Made by a program: the position numbers and the translations under genes. Shown here in pieces: positions 17,521-25,346 of a stretch of 42,255 bases of DNA. Source of the stretch: Gammaproteobacteria bacterium (GTDB lineage: Bacteria > Pseudomonadota > Gammaproteobacteria > Arenicellales > UBA868); the NCBI GenBank assembly GCA_022451485.1, contig JAKUQS010000025.1, positions 1-42,255 on the forward strand, read 5' to 3'. A model generated the notes under the pieces. It did no database searches and was not told the origin of the DNA. It saw only the letters and a program-made list of their open reading frames with translations. The number at the start of each line of letters is the position of its first letter. Positions within the stretch are counted from its first letter, which is position 1.

Positions 17521-18324
17521 ATGGTCGGAATTGCAATTTCACTATATCCCCAACACGCTGAATATCATGACCTCAGGCGTGCCGCCGTCGAAGCAGAAGC
17601 GCTCGGCATCGATGTTTTGTATACGTGGGATCACTTTTTCCCTCTCTTTGGAGACCCCGACGGTAAGCACTTTGAGTGCTGGACGCTTTTGGGGGCGCTA
17701 GCCGAAATCACAGAACAAGTTCCCATCGGACCCTTGGTTACGTGCGGCACTTACCGCAACCCAGAGTTGCTTGCCGATATGGCAAGAACCGTCGATCACA
17801 TTTCTGGGGGCCGCCTGATTCTAGGCGTCGGCGCGGGGTGGTCTGAGCGCGACTACCGCGAGTACGGCTATGATTTCGGCACCGCAGGCAGTCGCCTGCG
17901 CGCGCTTGAGGCGGACCTGCCACGGATTAAGCAACGACTGAGAAAACTCAACCCCCCACCCAAAGGGTCCATGCCCATTCTGATCGGCGGTGGCGGTGAA
18001 AAAGTCACCCTACGAATCGCTGCAGAATTTGCCGACATCTGGCACGGTTTTGCGCGTTCTCCAGTGGCCCAGGCTAGTGCGTCCAATGAAGCGGACATCG
18101 TCCGACACAAAAACAGCGTACTCGATGAATGGTGCGCCCGCCGTGGCCGGGACCCGCGTGACATCAAGCGCTCGATTGGCGTCGATATGTCAATGCTGGA
18201 TCAGGCCGACGCCATCGTTGACGCCGGTGCCGATGAAATTCATGTCGGCATTGATGGCCCCCATTACGATCTGGGGCCGCTGAAGGAATGGCTCGCCTGG
18301 CGCGACCAACATAACCGCGATTAA
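17521..18324 (+). CDS. LLM class F420-dependent oxidoreductase (TIGR03560-like)
   Basis: This 267-residue LLM protein is shorter than its neighbours. The N-terminus runs [17 protein letters not shown], followed by [18 protein letters not shown] (about 31-48), which has the WDHF motif of the F420-dependent TIGR03560 group. [20 protein letters not shown] (about 80-99) and [19 protein letters not shown] (about 101-119) follow, then [23 protein letters not shown] (17506-17510) lies 10 bases before the ATG. Gaps to the preceding PPOX gene and to the next LLM are about 40 bases each, so it sits in the same transcription unit. No substrate can be named. Confidence 0.9.
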   Translation: MVGIAISLYPQHAEYHDLRRAAVEAEALGIDVLYTWDHFFPLFGDPDGKHFECWTLLGALAEITEQVPIGPLVTCGTYRNPELLADMARTVDHISGGRLILGVGAGWSERDYREYGYDFGTAGSRLRALEADLPRIKQRLRKLNPPPKGSMPILIGGGGEKVTLRIAAEFADIWHGFARSPVAQASASNEADIVRHKNSVLDEWCARRGRDPRDIKRSIGVDMSMLDQADAIVDAGADEIHVGIDGPHYDLGPLKEWLAWRDQHNRD

Positions 18325-18367
18325 TCCATCGGGCGAATACTCAAGCACTAACATAAGGAAAATAATT

Positions 18368-19285
18368 ATGAAATACGGCTTTTCTCTGATAGTGCGATGC
18401 GACGAAGCCACGCCCGAAGGATTCACCCAAATCGCTGAACGGGCGGAAGCACTCGAACTGGATTCGCTGTGGTGCAGTGCGCACATTATTGTGCCACCGC
18501 AGGTGCGTTCTGATTACGCCATGGTTCCCGGTCGGCGCTATCCAGACCACTGGAAGGAACGCTACTGGGAACCGTTCACCGTACTCAGTTACCTAGCGGC
18601 CAAAACTGAGCGACTGATACTCGGCACCAGCGTTACTGTACTGCCCATGCATAGCCCCTTCGAAGTGGCAAAACAATCCGCGGAGGTAGACCAGTTGAGC
18701 GGCGGACGTTTTGTTCTGGGAGTCGGGGTTGGCTGGTTCGCTGAGGAATTCGAAATCCTTGGTCAGGACTTTCATAACCGAGGCGCTCGAACCAACGAAG
18801 CACTTCGCCTAATGAAAGCCCTGTGGGGACCTGACCCCGTGCACTTTGAAGGAAAACACTATCCAGTTGACACGGCCCACTTTGGACCCAAACCGGTACA
18901 ACAACCCGGACCTCCGATCTGGATCGCGGGGGCAAGTCCCGCCGCCCTTAAACGCACCGCGCGCTATGGCGATGCTTGGCATCCGGTCAAACCATCGTTG
19001 GAGCAAATCGCAAAGGCGCGTGGAGACCTTGGCCGTTATCTCGACGAAGCCGGCCGCGAACCTGATGCGCTGGAATACGCCATCAAATTGCCTCTGGTGT
19101 TTAATCCTGAACTGTCAGGCGAATCCCCCACCCATGGCACAGCCAGTGACATCATCAGTGGCCTCGAACGTTATCGCGAAGCAGGCGCGGATCACTTCGT
19201 GTTCGATCTGGTTCCCGAAACCCTGCAGAATACGCTCGACACCATGGACCGTTTTGCCGAAGAAGTCCGGCCCCACCTGAGCTGA
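18368..19285 (+). CDS. LLM class F420-dependent oxidoreductase (TIGR03619-like)
   Basis: This 305-residue LLM enzyme begins MKYGFSLIVRCDEATPEGF. SLWCSAHIIVPPQVRSDYAM (about 33-52) has SAHI where related proteins have PDHI, so the usual Asp of the DH pair is replaced by Ala. FTVLSYLAAKTERLILGTSVTV, FEVAKQSAEVDQLSGGRFVLG, GVGWFAEEFEILGQDF and FGPKPVQQPGPPIWIAGASP follow the TIGR03619 pattern. AAGGA precedes the ATG. It is the third of four rightward genes, and the phosphoesterase starts 59 bases later. The missing Asp may alter chemistry compared with the paralogue at 16060-17010; this is worth checking against a structural model. Confidence 0.9.
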   Translation: MKYGFSLIVRCDEATPEGFTQIAERAEALELDSLWCSAHIIVPPQVRSDYAMVPGRRYPDHWKERYWEPFTVLSYLAAKTERLILGTSVTVLPMHSPFEVAKQSAEVDQLSGGRFVLGVGVGWFAEEFEILGQDFHNRGARTNEALRLMKALWGPDPVHFEGKHYPVDTAHFGPKPVQQPGPPIWIAGASPAALKRTARYGDAWHPVKPSLEQIAKARGDLGRYLDEAGREPDALEYAIKLPLVFNPELSGESPTHGTASDIISGLERYREAGADHFVFDLVPETLQNTLDTMDRFAEEVRPHLS

Positions 19286-19344
19286 GACGCTAACCGCGAT
19301 GCGCTTGGTACCCTTACCGTAGACAATGATCTGAACCAGCAACC

Positions 19345-20610
19345 ATGAAACGCACGGTTCTCATGATCATCGACGGTCTACGTGCCGACATGGTGACGCC
19401 CACACTAACACCCAACTTGTGCCAGATTGCGAGTACCGGTCGTCTGTTCCAACAACACCGCAGTGTTTTCCCCTCCGCCACTCGTGTCAATTCGGCCTCG
19501 ATCGCAACCGGCTGTTTGCCGACAACCCACGGACTCTTCGGCAATGCCATCGCGCTCGACGAAGGAGACGGACTGCATCCAGTTTCCGTCGGCCCCTCGG
19601 ACTTTCGGGAACGCCTTCGAGCTGCAACCGGTCGAACCCTGCTTGCACCGACACTAGCCGAGCAGGTTGCCAATATCGGGGGTGCCATCATTTACTCAAA
19701 TTCTTCTGCCGGTGCAGCGCACCTGCAGGACCCAGACGGGCACGGCTGGCTCTTTCACCGTAGCGGCTCGCACGCTCCTGGTCTGGTACCACTTCAATCA
19801 GACCCCATGCAATCGATTACCTACGATGCGCGCGGAGACATCGAAACGGTCACTCAGTTTTGCGACGCATTGCTGTCGTCGAATGAGACGCCAGTTTTTA
19901 TCAACTGGATCTGCGAACCTGACCACTCTCAGCATGCACTCGAATTGGGGTGTGAGGCCCATCACGCCACCATTAGCGGGTCCGATGCCTGTGCGGGTCG
20001 CGTGAAGAAAGCAGTCGATGCGCTACGACATCGCGGCGATGACGTGCTCTTTGTCTTGGGATCAGACCACGGACACGAAACCGTCGACACCGTCGTGCCG
20101 GTCGAGGCCTTACTCATTAAAGCAGGTTTAAAGGCCGCGACTGATTCCAGCGATGTGGTCCTGGCCTCGAGCGGCATGGGGGCGCTTATCTATCTCGCAA
20201 CTGACGCCGAAGCGCAAAGCGAGCGCATTGCCCAATGGTTATCCGAGCAAAAGTGGTGCGGCGCTATCTACGCAGGTGACGCGCTCGAAGACATCGGACT
20301 GGCCCCCCGGGACGGACTCGCGATTGCTTTTAGTATGGGCAAAACAAATGCGGTTAACCGACACGGAATACCAGGTTTTGGGCACGTCGCTGGCGATCGA
20401 TTTACGCCGAGCGATACCTCAGGTCACGGTCAGCACGGGGGCTTGGGTCCTTACGAGACCCAACCGTTTCTCATCGTCGAGGGCGCTAATGTTTCCGTGG
20501 GAACCAGTGACGAGGCAACTTGTACCATCGACATTGCGCCGACCCTCTTGCGACACCTGGGCCTGGCAACCCACGGCATGGACGGCGTCCCATTGCCCTT
20601 GAGTGACTGA
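19345..20610 (+). CDS. Alkaline phosphatase superfamily phosphodiesterase/NPP-like hydrolase
   Basis: This 421-residue metallohydrolase belongs to the type I phosphodiesterase/nucleotide pyrophosphatase group. Counting residues, the two-metal site is Asp10 (MIIDGLR), nucleophile Thr46 (FPSATRVNSASIATG), Asp193 and His197 (EPDHSQH), Asp241/His242 (GSDHGHE) and His364 (GQHGG), all in the expected order. No signal peptide is visible, so it is probably cytoplasmic. It would cleave a phosphoester, diester or phosphonate bond. It is related in layout to the PhnA gene at 27885-29141, but it lacks the lysine pair of that family, so it is not a phosphonoacetate hydrolase by motif. It ends the PPOX-LLM-LLM run and converges on an alcohol dehydrogenase 26 bases away. 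Confidence 0.87.
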   Translation: MKRTVLMIIDGLRADMVTPTLTPNLCQIASTGRLFQQHRSVFPSATRVNSASIATGCLPTTHGLFGNAIALDEGDGLHPVSVGPSDFRERLRAATGRTLLAPTLAEQVANIGGAIIYSNSSAGAAHLQDPDGHGWLFHRSGSHAPGLVPLQSDPMQSITYDARGDIETVTQFCDALLSSNETPVFINWICEPDHSQHALELGCEAHHATISGSDACAGRVKKAVDALRHRGDDVLFVLGSDHGHETVDTVVPVEALLIKAGLKAATDSSDVVLASSGMGALIYLATDAEAQSERIAQWLSEQKWCGAIYAGDALEDIGLAPRDGLAIAFSMGKTNAVNRHGIPGFGHVAGDRFTPSDTSGHGQHGGLGPYETQPFLIVEGANVSVGTSDEATCTIDIAPTLLRHLGLATHGMDGVPLPLSD

Positions 20611-20636
20611 CCCTGAGGCACACTACCTGGAATAAA

Positions 20637-21671
20637 TCAAAACTCGAAAACCCCCTTGCCGGTCGTCTGCGTATCAAATAACTGGTACGCCGCTTCCGCT
20701 TCTTCCAGTACGTAGCGATGTGTAAACAGTTGGTCAACATCAATCTCGTGGTCGATGACAAACTGAGCACACTCGGCCTGCAGGTGCGTAGAAAAGGTCC
20801 ACGAACCCATCAGTGTTACCTGACGACGATTGATGTCGGTGCTAACTTGGAGTGTGACGTCGCCCCCCTCCCCAACGTAACAGGCCCGGCCCCAAGCCTT
20901 AACGCAACGCACAGCTGCCTGGCGTGCCTCGCTCGCAGCGCTGCAATCTAATGATAGTTCAGATCCCTCGCCCGAGGTCAATTCGCGAATAGCTTCGACC
21001 GGATCATCAACAGATGGATCAATTAATACCTCGGCGCCAAATTCCTTAGCCCGGGAAAGGCGCTCCTTACCCACATCCAGCGCAATGACACGCGCGCCCA
21101 TCGCCGTGGCAAGCTGTGTCGCGCTCAGGCCGACCGGCCCCTGACCGAAGATCGCTAACGTGTCACCGTCCGAAACCGCGAGACGTCGTAAAGCCCCGTA
21201 TGCGGTTCCTGTCCCACAGGAGATCGCCGCCCCAGCCTTGAAAGAGAGCGCCTCAGGCAACGGGACTAAAGTACTCTCCGCTACTTTCATATAGGGCGCA
21301 TGTGCACCATGTCCCGTAGCGCCATAGACAGTAAAGCCTTCAAGGCACATCTGCGACCAACCCGCATCGCAGTGCTTACAGGTCCCGCAACCAAGATAGT
21401 GATGATCCATAACGCGTTGACCGATCCAGGACTTGTCCACACCCTCACCGACATCGGCCACGACACCACAGGGCTCATGCCCCCCGATGACGATACCCCC
21501 GTCGCCAAGACCAAGCGAGGCTGCGCCGTCCTTAGCTCGATAAAACACAAGATCACTGCCACACATTCCCGAGGCCTTAATTTCCAAAACCACCTCGTTC
21601 GGACCAGGTACCGGATCGGGAAAGGTCTGCATCTCTAGTTGACGACTACCAAGAAAAACGACTCCTTGCAT
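20637..21671 (-). CDS. Zinc-dependent alcohol dehydrogenase (MDR family)
   Basis: This 344-residue medium-chain dehydrogenase has the catalytic zinc ligand Cys37 (SGMCGSD) with the His65-Glu66 pair (IGGHEP). The structural zinc site is complete: Cys95, Cys98, Cys101 and Cys109 (LGCGTCKHCDAGWSQMC). The nucleotide-binding loop is FGQGPVGLSATQLA (about 174-187), and the following strand VIALDVGKERL suggests NAD(H). It would interconvert an alcohol and an aldehyde or ketone. AGGAG lies 8 bases before the ATG. The neighbouring aldehyde dehydrogenase starts upstream in the same direction with a 57-base gap, a pairing consistent with oxidation of an alcohol to an acid in two steps. Confidence 0.9.
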   Translation of the reverse strand: MQGVVFLGSRQLEMQTFPDPVPGPNEVVLEIKASGMCGSDLVFYRAKDGAASLGLGDGGIVIGGHEPCGVVADVGEGVDKSWIGQRVMDHHYLGCGTCKHCDAGWSQMCLEGFTVYGATGHGAHAPYMKVAESTLVPLPEALSFKAGAAISCGTGTAYGALRRLAVSDGDTLAIFGQGPVGLSATQLATAMGARVIALDVGKERLSRAKEFGAEVLIDPSVDDPVEAIRELTSGEGSELSLDCSAASEARQAAVRCVKAWGRACYVGEGGDVTLQVSTDINRRQVTLMGSWTFSTHLQAECAQFVIDHEIDVDQLFTHRYVLEEAEAAYQLFDTQTTGKGVFEF

Positions 21672-21728
21672 CGGCTTAGCTCCTGTTTCGATTAAATTTG
21701 GCTGTCCTGTGCGTCGAGACGATGTCCT

Positions 21729-23216
21729 TTACCGCATCACAAAAGGATTCGGGACCTCTTCCGACGTGGAAATCCAGACTGACTTTGTCTGCAAGTAATC
21801 ACGGATAGCGTCCTGCCCGTTCTCGCGGCCAAGGCCTGATTGTTTATACCCGCCAAAGGGTGCCATATAGCTGAGCGCCCGATACATATTTACCCACACC
21901 GTGCCAGCCTGCAAAGCCTTGGAAACATGCAACGCCCGGCGAATATTCTCCGTCCAGATGCCAGCGGCGAGCCCAAACACCACATCGTTACCGATCGAGA
22001 TCGCTTCTTCTTCATCCTTGAATGGGATAACCGACAGTACCGGCCCAAATACCTCTTCTTGCGCGATGCGCATCTGGTTGTTAACCCCCGTGTAGATTGT
22101 CGGCTCAACGAACCAGCCCTCCCCACACTCGGCACGCTCCGCCTTAGTGCCACCCAGAACACAGTTGACGCCCTCGCCTCGCGCCACATCGAGATACCCG
22201 AGCACCTTCTCATACTGCGGCCAGGTGGTCACGGGGCCGACCTGAGTCTCTTCAGACATGGGATCACCCATCTGCGCAGTTTTCGCAAACCCGACCAATT
22301 TCTCTACAAATTGGTCATGGATACTCTCCTGTACCAAGAGACGCGAGCCGGCAATACAGGTCTGTCCTGTCGCGGCAAAAATCCCTGAGATAGCCCCTTT
22401 CACCGCGTTATCCAAATTGGCATCGTCAAAAACAATGTTGGGTGATTTACCACCGAGCTCGAGGCTTACTTTTTTAAGTGACTCAGCGGCCCGGCTATAG
22501 ACATGGCGCCCACTCACAGAGCCCCCGGTAAATGCCACTTTGGCCACCTTCGGATGCGTAATCAACGCTTCGCCGACTTCCTTTCCATAACCGGTAACCA
22601 CGTTGACTACGCCCTTGGGAAAGCCGGCTTTTTCGACCAATTTGACAAACTCCAGCGCCGACGCCGAAGTGTATTCAGACGGTTTAATCACCACTGTGTT
22701 ACCCGCTGCCAACGCGGGGGCAATTTTGAAACCCGTCAGAAACAAGGGCGAATTCCACGGCACGATCGCAACACATACACCAAGCGGTTCATACTGGGTA
22801 AATGTGAAAGTGTCCGGCTTTTCGATCGGCAACACAGACCCTTCGATTTTGTCAGCCAAGCCACCATAGTAGTAATACCACTGCGGCGTATAGCGAAGTT
22901 GTAGATGCATCTCAGCGAATAGTTTTCCGTTGTCCTGCACCTCGGTACGTGCCAGCGGTTCCGCGTGCTCTGCGATCAAGTCGCCCAAACGTCGCAACAA
23001 GTGCCCTCGCGCGGTGGCCGTCAGGTTACGCCAGTCGGGGTTGTGAAAGGCCTGATAAGCCGCCTCGACCGCCCGGTCTGCATCCTCTGCATCACCTCGG
23101 GCGATCAGCTTCCAGGGTTTGCCGGTATAGGGGTTGAATGATTCAAAGTAGTCCTTGCTCGCCGGTGGCAGCCACTCACCCCCAATCAACATCTGTGATT
23201 TCGACATCTCACTCAT
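21729..23216 (-). CDS. NAD(P)-dependent aldehyde dehydrogenase
   Basis: About 495 residues of the classical aldehyde dehydrogenase family. Landmarks are VAIVPWNSPLF (about 149-159, cofactor pocket), IKPSEYTSASALE, AFTGGSVSGRHVY, LELGGKSPNIVFDD with the general base Glu253, GQTCIAGSR with the nucleophile Cys287, then EEVFGPVLSVIPF and PFGGYKQSGLGRENG at the C-terminus. The family is soluble and works as dimers or tetramers. I start it at the ATG at 23216, which has AGGAC upstream; a TTG at 23249 would add eleven charged residues. The substrate is unknown; the WYYYYGG segment near 112-119 is shared with enzymes acting on polar or cyclic aldehydes, but I would not name one. Confidence 0.9.
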   Translation of the reverse strand: MSEMSKSQMLIGGEWLPPASKDYFESFNPYTGKPWKLIARGDAEDADRAVEAAYQAFHNPDWRNLTATARGHLLRRLGDLIAEHAEPLARTEVQDNGKLFAEMHLQLRYTPQWYYYYGGLADKIEGSVLPIEKPDTFTFTQYEPLGVCVAIVPWNSPLFLTGFKIAPALAAGNTVVIKPSEYTSASALEFVKLVEKAGFPKGVVNVVTGYGKEVGEALITHPKVAKVAFTGGSVSGRHVYSRAAESLKKVSLELGGKSPNIVFDDANLDNAVKGAISGIFAATGQTCIAGSRLLVQESIHDQFVEKLVGFAKTAQMGDPMSEETQVGPVTTWPQYEKVLGYLDVARGEGVNCVLGGTKAERAECGEGWFVEPTIYTGVNNQMRIAQEEVFGPVLSVIPFKDEEEAISIGNDVVFGLAAGIWTENIRRALHVSKALQAGTVWVNMYRALSYMAPFGGYKQSGLGRENGQDAIRDYLQTKSVWISTSEEVPNPFVMR

Positions 23217-23290
23217 GGTCCATGTCCTTTTTTCGTCTTCGTTACCCAATTAATCCCAGCCAACGCTATCCATAAAGGAGAATAGCGCGT

Positions 23291-24229
23291 TCAAACCTTA
23301 ACGTCGCGGAATAGGCGGCGAATCGGGGTATAAAACATTTCGCCCGCGACACATCCGCATACCACGATAATGGCAATGACTTGCATTCCGCTAATCTGAT
23401 TCCCCAAGATCACTAACGCTAACAACGCAGCGATGACGGGTTTCAAAAAAAACAGGTAATTGGCTCGACCCATATCCGGTGCCGCAGATAAGCCCCAGAA
23501 CCACAAAATAAAGCCGATGCAGGTATTCCAGATGCCCAGTACGAGAAGCGACCAGTAGGCTTCGCTTGGGCGCTCAAATAAGGTTGTCGGATCGACCCAG
23601 ATCTCCCAGGCGACACCCACTGTAATCCACAACGCAACTGCTCCGAGGACAAAGGTCAATGTCGTGATACGAATAGCACCATAACTTTGGATCAACGGTC
23701 TCACCAACACGAGATAACACGACCCGATCACAGAACACCCGAGCGCCATCACCACCCCGTACAGAGCGCCCCCACCGATCGACAACTGCTGCACATAGCC
23801 GTCGGTTAACAACAACACGACGCCAGCAAAGGCCCCCACACCGCTAACTATTTTGGGTGCAGATATCTTGGTTCGATTGATAACGAAATCCATGACCACC
23901 ACACCCATGGGCATAGTGGTCACCATGGTCGCAACCTGGGTCACGGAAGCAAAATCGAGCGACCAGTGAAACAGTAACTGTCCCAACGCCATCCCAAACA
24001 CTGACAGGATGGTGATCTGCATGCCGTGCCGGCGCAGTGGCGTGATCAAGTCACGAGACCCCTTCAGGGAAACCGAAACCAACAACAGACAAACGCTGCC
24101 AATGAGATAACGCCATACCGACACCTCGGCGCCACTCATGCCTGAAAGCACGGCGAAAAACTCGCTAGACGCATGGCCAACAACTCCGAGAAAGCAGGCA
24201 CTGTACGCCCAAAACGCTGGCCCTTTCAG
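23291..24229 (-). CDS. EamA/DMT-superfamily transporter, probable CTG start
   Basis: About 312 residues with ten hydrophobic helices, the size and layout of the drug/metabolite transporter (EamA) family. Hydrophobic segments start immediately at GPAFWAYSACFLGVV, and the two repeats and the C-terminal LKPVIAALLALVILGN (typical EamA end region) are clear. No ATG or GTG lies before the first helix. The only well-placed codon is CTG at 24229, which overlaps the TGA of the upstream reductase as CTGA, with GAGGAA nearby in the reductase tail. The long in-frame extension back to 24490 lies inside that reductase and is unrelated sequence. It probably exports or imports a small polar metabolite made by the neighbouring dehydrogenases. 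Confidence 0.8.
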   Translation of the reverse strand: MKGPAFWAYSACFLGVVGHASSEFFAVLSGMSGAEVSVWRYLIGSVCLLLVSVSLKGSRDLITPLRRHGMQITILSVFGMALGQLLFHWSLDFASVTQVATMVTTMPMGVVVMDFVINRTKISAPKIVSGVGAFAGVVLLLTDGYVQQLSIGGGALYGVVMALGCSVIGSCYLVLVRPLIQSYGAIRITTLTFVLGAVALWITVGVAWEIWVDPTTLFERPSEAYWSLLVLGIWNTCIGFILWFWGLSAAPDMGRANYLFFLKPVIAALLALVILGNQISGMQVIAIIVVCGCVAGEMFYTPIRRLFRDVKV

Positions 24230-25146
24230 GAGAATTCTTCCTCTCGCGCCTTGACCAAAGCGGTGATCACCTCGTTGTAAGGGGATGCGGTCCCCATCGC
24301 TTGGGCCACTGCCGGTACCGCCCCGTTGATCACATCGATCTCTGAGCGACGCCCCGCCAGATGATCCAGCAACATCGATGGTCGCGCATTGGGTAGCCCT
24401 TGACCAAATTTTGTGATGTAAGCCTCTGCATCCTCGAATGAAAAGTAAACACCCTTGGCAACACCTGCTTGATACGCTTCCAATCCACATTGAAGTGCGA
24501 TGCGCCAGGCCAACGGATCGTTCATGACCTGACTGATGGTCCGATTAAAGACCGTACAGGTTCCGCTAAACGTCACGTTGCAAATGAACTTCTCCCAAAC
24601 CAGTTGATTGATGTCCTCGTAGGCCTTTACGTTGAATCCCGCATCCCGCCACAGCGTCTCAATCCCTTCAAGCCGCGCGCTCATTCCCCCAGTCATCTCT
24701 CCCAGGCGAATCAGTTCCATCCCATTGTGATGCGCGTGCCCCGGGCCGGACAGTGAAGCACCAAAACCTCCGGCCACACCGATGAGCAGTCTCTCCGCGG
24801 ATATCGACGCAGCTAGACGATCCGCTGAACCGAGTCCGTTCTGGATAGTGAGCACAACACTGTCGTCATGGAGTAACGCGGGCACGGAAGTCGCTGCCGA
24901 CTCAACCTCACCCGCTTTGGTTGCTACGACAACCAGATCGCAGGCGCCCACCTTGTTGTGGTCAGTGGTTGCCTTGATCTTGACGGTTCGATCACCACTA
25001 GCACCTTCGAGTCTCAAACCATTTTGGTTAATGGCATCGATGTGTTCCTGCCAAACATCAATTGCCCACACGTCATTCCCCGCATCCCCCAGTAATGCGG
25101 CATACACTGATCCCATCGCACCCGTCCCCACCACCGCAATCTTCAT
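24226..25146 (-). CDS. Ketopantoate reductase family protein (PanE/ApbA-like)
   Basis: This 306-residue NADPH-dependent 2-oxoacid reductase has the Rossmann motif VVGTGAMGSVYA (5-16). The hinge and active site contain Lys186 (VWEKFICN) and Glu269 (RRSEIDVING), matching the catalytic lysine and glutamate of PanE. Ketopantoate reductase makes pantoate for coenzyme A, but this fold has many paralogues with other 2-oxoacids. Its place in an operon with a transporter and two dehydrogenases suggests a catabolic paralogue rather than the biosynthetic enzyme. AAGGAG lies 7 bases before the ATG. It heads the leftward operon and is divergent from the OYE-like gene. Its stop overlaps the probable CTG start of the EamA gene. 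Confidence 0.88.
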   Translation of the reverse strand: MKIAVVGTGAMGSVYAALLGDAGNDVWAIDVWQEHIDAINQNGLRLEGASGDRTVKIKATTDHNKVGACDLVVVATKAGEVESAATSVPALLHDDSVVLTIQNGLGSADRLAASISAERLLIGVAGGFGASLSGPGHAHHNGMELIRLGEMTGGMSARLEGIETLWRDAGFNVKAYEDINQLVWEKFICNVTFSGTCTVFNRTISQVMNDPLAWRIALQCGLEAYQAGVAKGVYFSFEDAEAYITKFGQGLPNARPSMLLDHLAGRRSEIDVINGAVPAVAQAMGTASPYNEVITALVKAREEEFS

Positions 25147-25346
25147 TTCGCCGCTCCTTGCGTCCTACTTAGACTTCACTGGAAATCCACCAACCCCATG
25201 ATCATCTCGAGGGAGGCCAAACACTTTAGCAATATTTGTCGATCTCGGCCCAAAACCACAATACCCCTGGGGCTGGGAAACCACTCTGTTATCCTGTATC
25301 GACAATGTTGTCTAACCTGTCTTCTGTCCACGAACGCTTTGCGTAA
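25147..25346. promoter_or_regulatory. Divergent promoter region with palindromic operator candidate
   Basis: These 200 bases lie between the leftward reductase operon and the rightward OYE-like gene. A 12-base dyad GACAATGTTGTC (25301-25312; 5-base arms, 2-base centre) sits 34 bases before the OYE start. The 8-mer TTGTCGAT (25236-25243) recurs inverted as ATCGACAA (25298-25305), overlapping the dyad. Together they look like a paired binding site for a GntR- or TetR-type repressor. No regulator gene is in the window. No confident -35/-10 pair is visible. Confidence 0.4.

Noticed and set aside
19345..20610. Second phosphonoacetate hydrolase
   Set aside because: It has the metal ligands but lacks the KDK lysine pair and the PSFTNPNN block of PhnA.
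20611..20636. Terminator between the convergent phosphoesterase and alcohol dehydrogenase genes
   Set aside because: No stem-loop with a T-run is present in the 26 bases.
24230..24490. Long N-terminus for the EamA transporter
   Set aside because: It overlaps the ketopantoate-reductase-like gene in another frame and has no membrane or family character.
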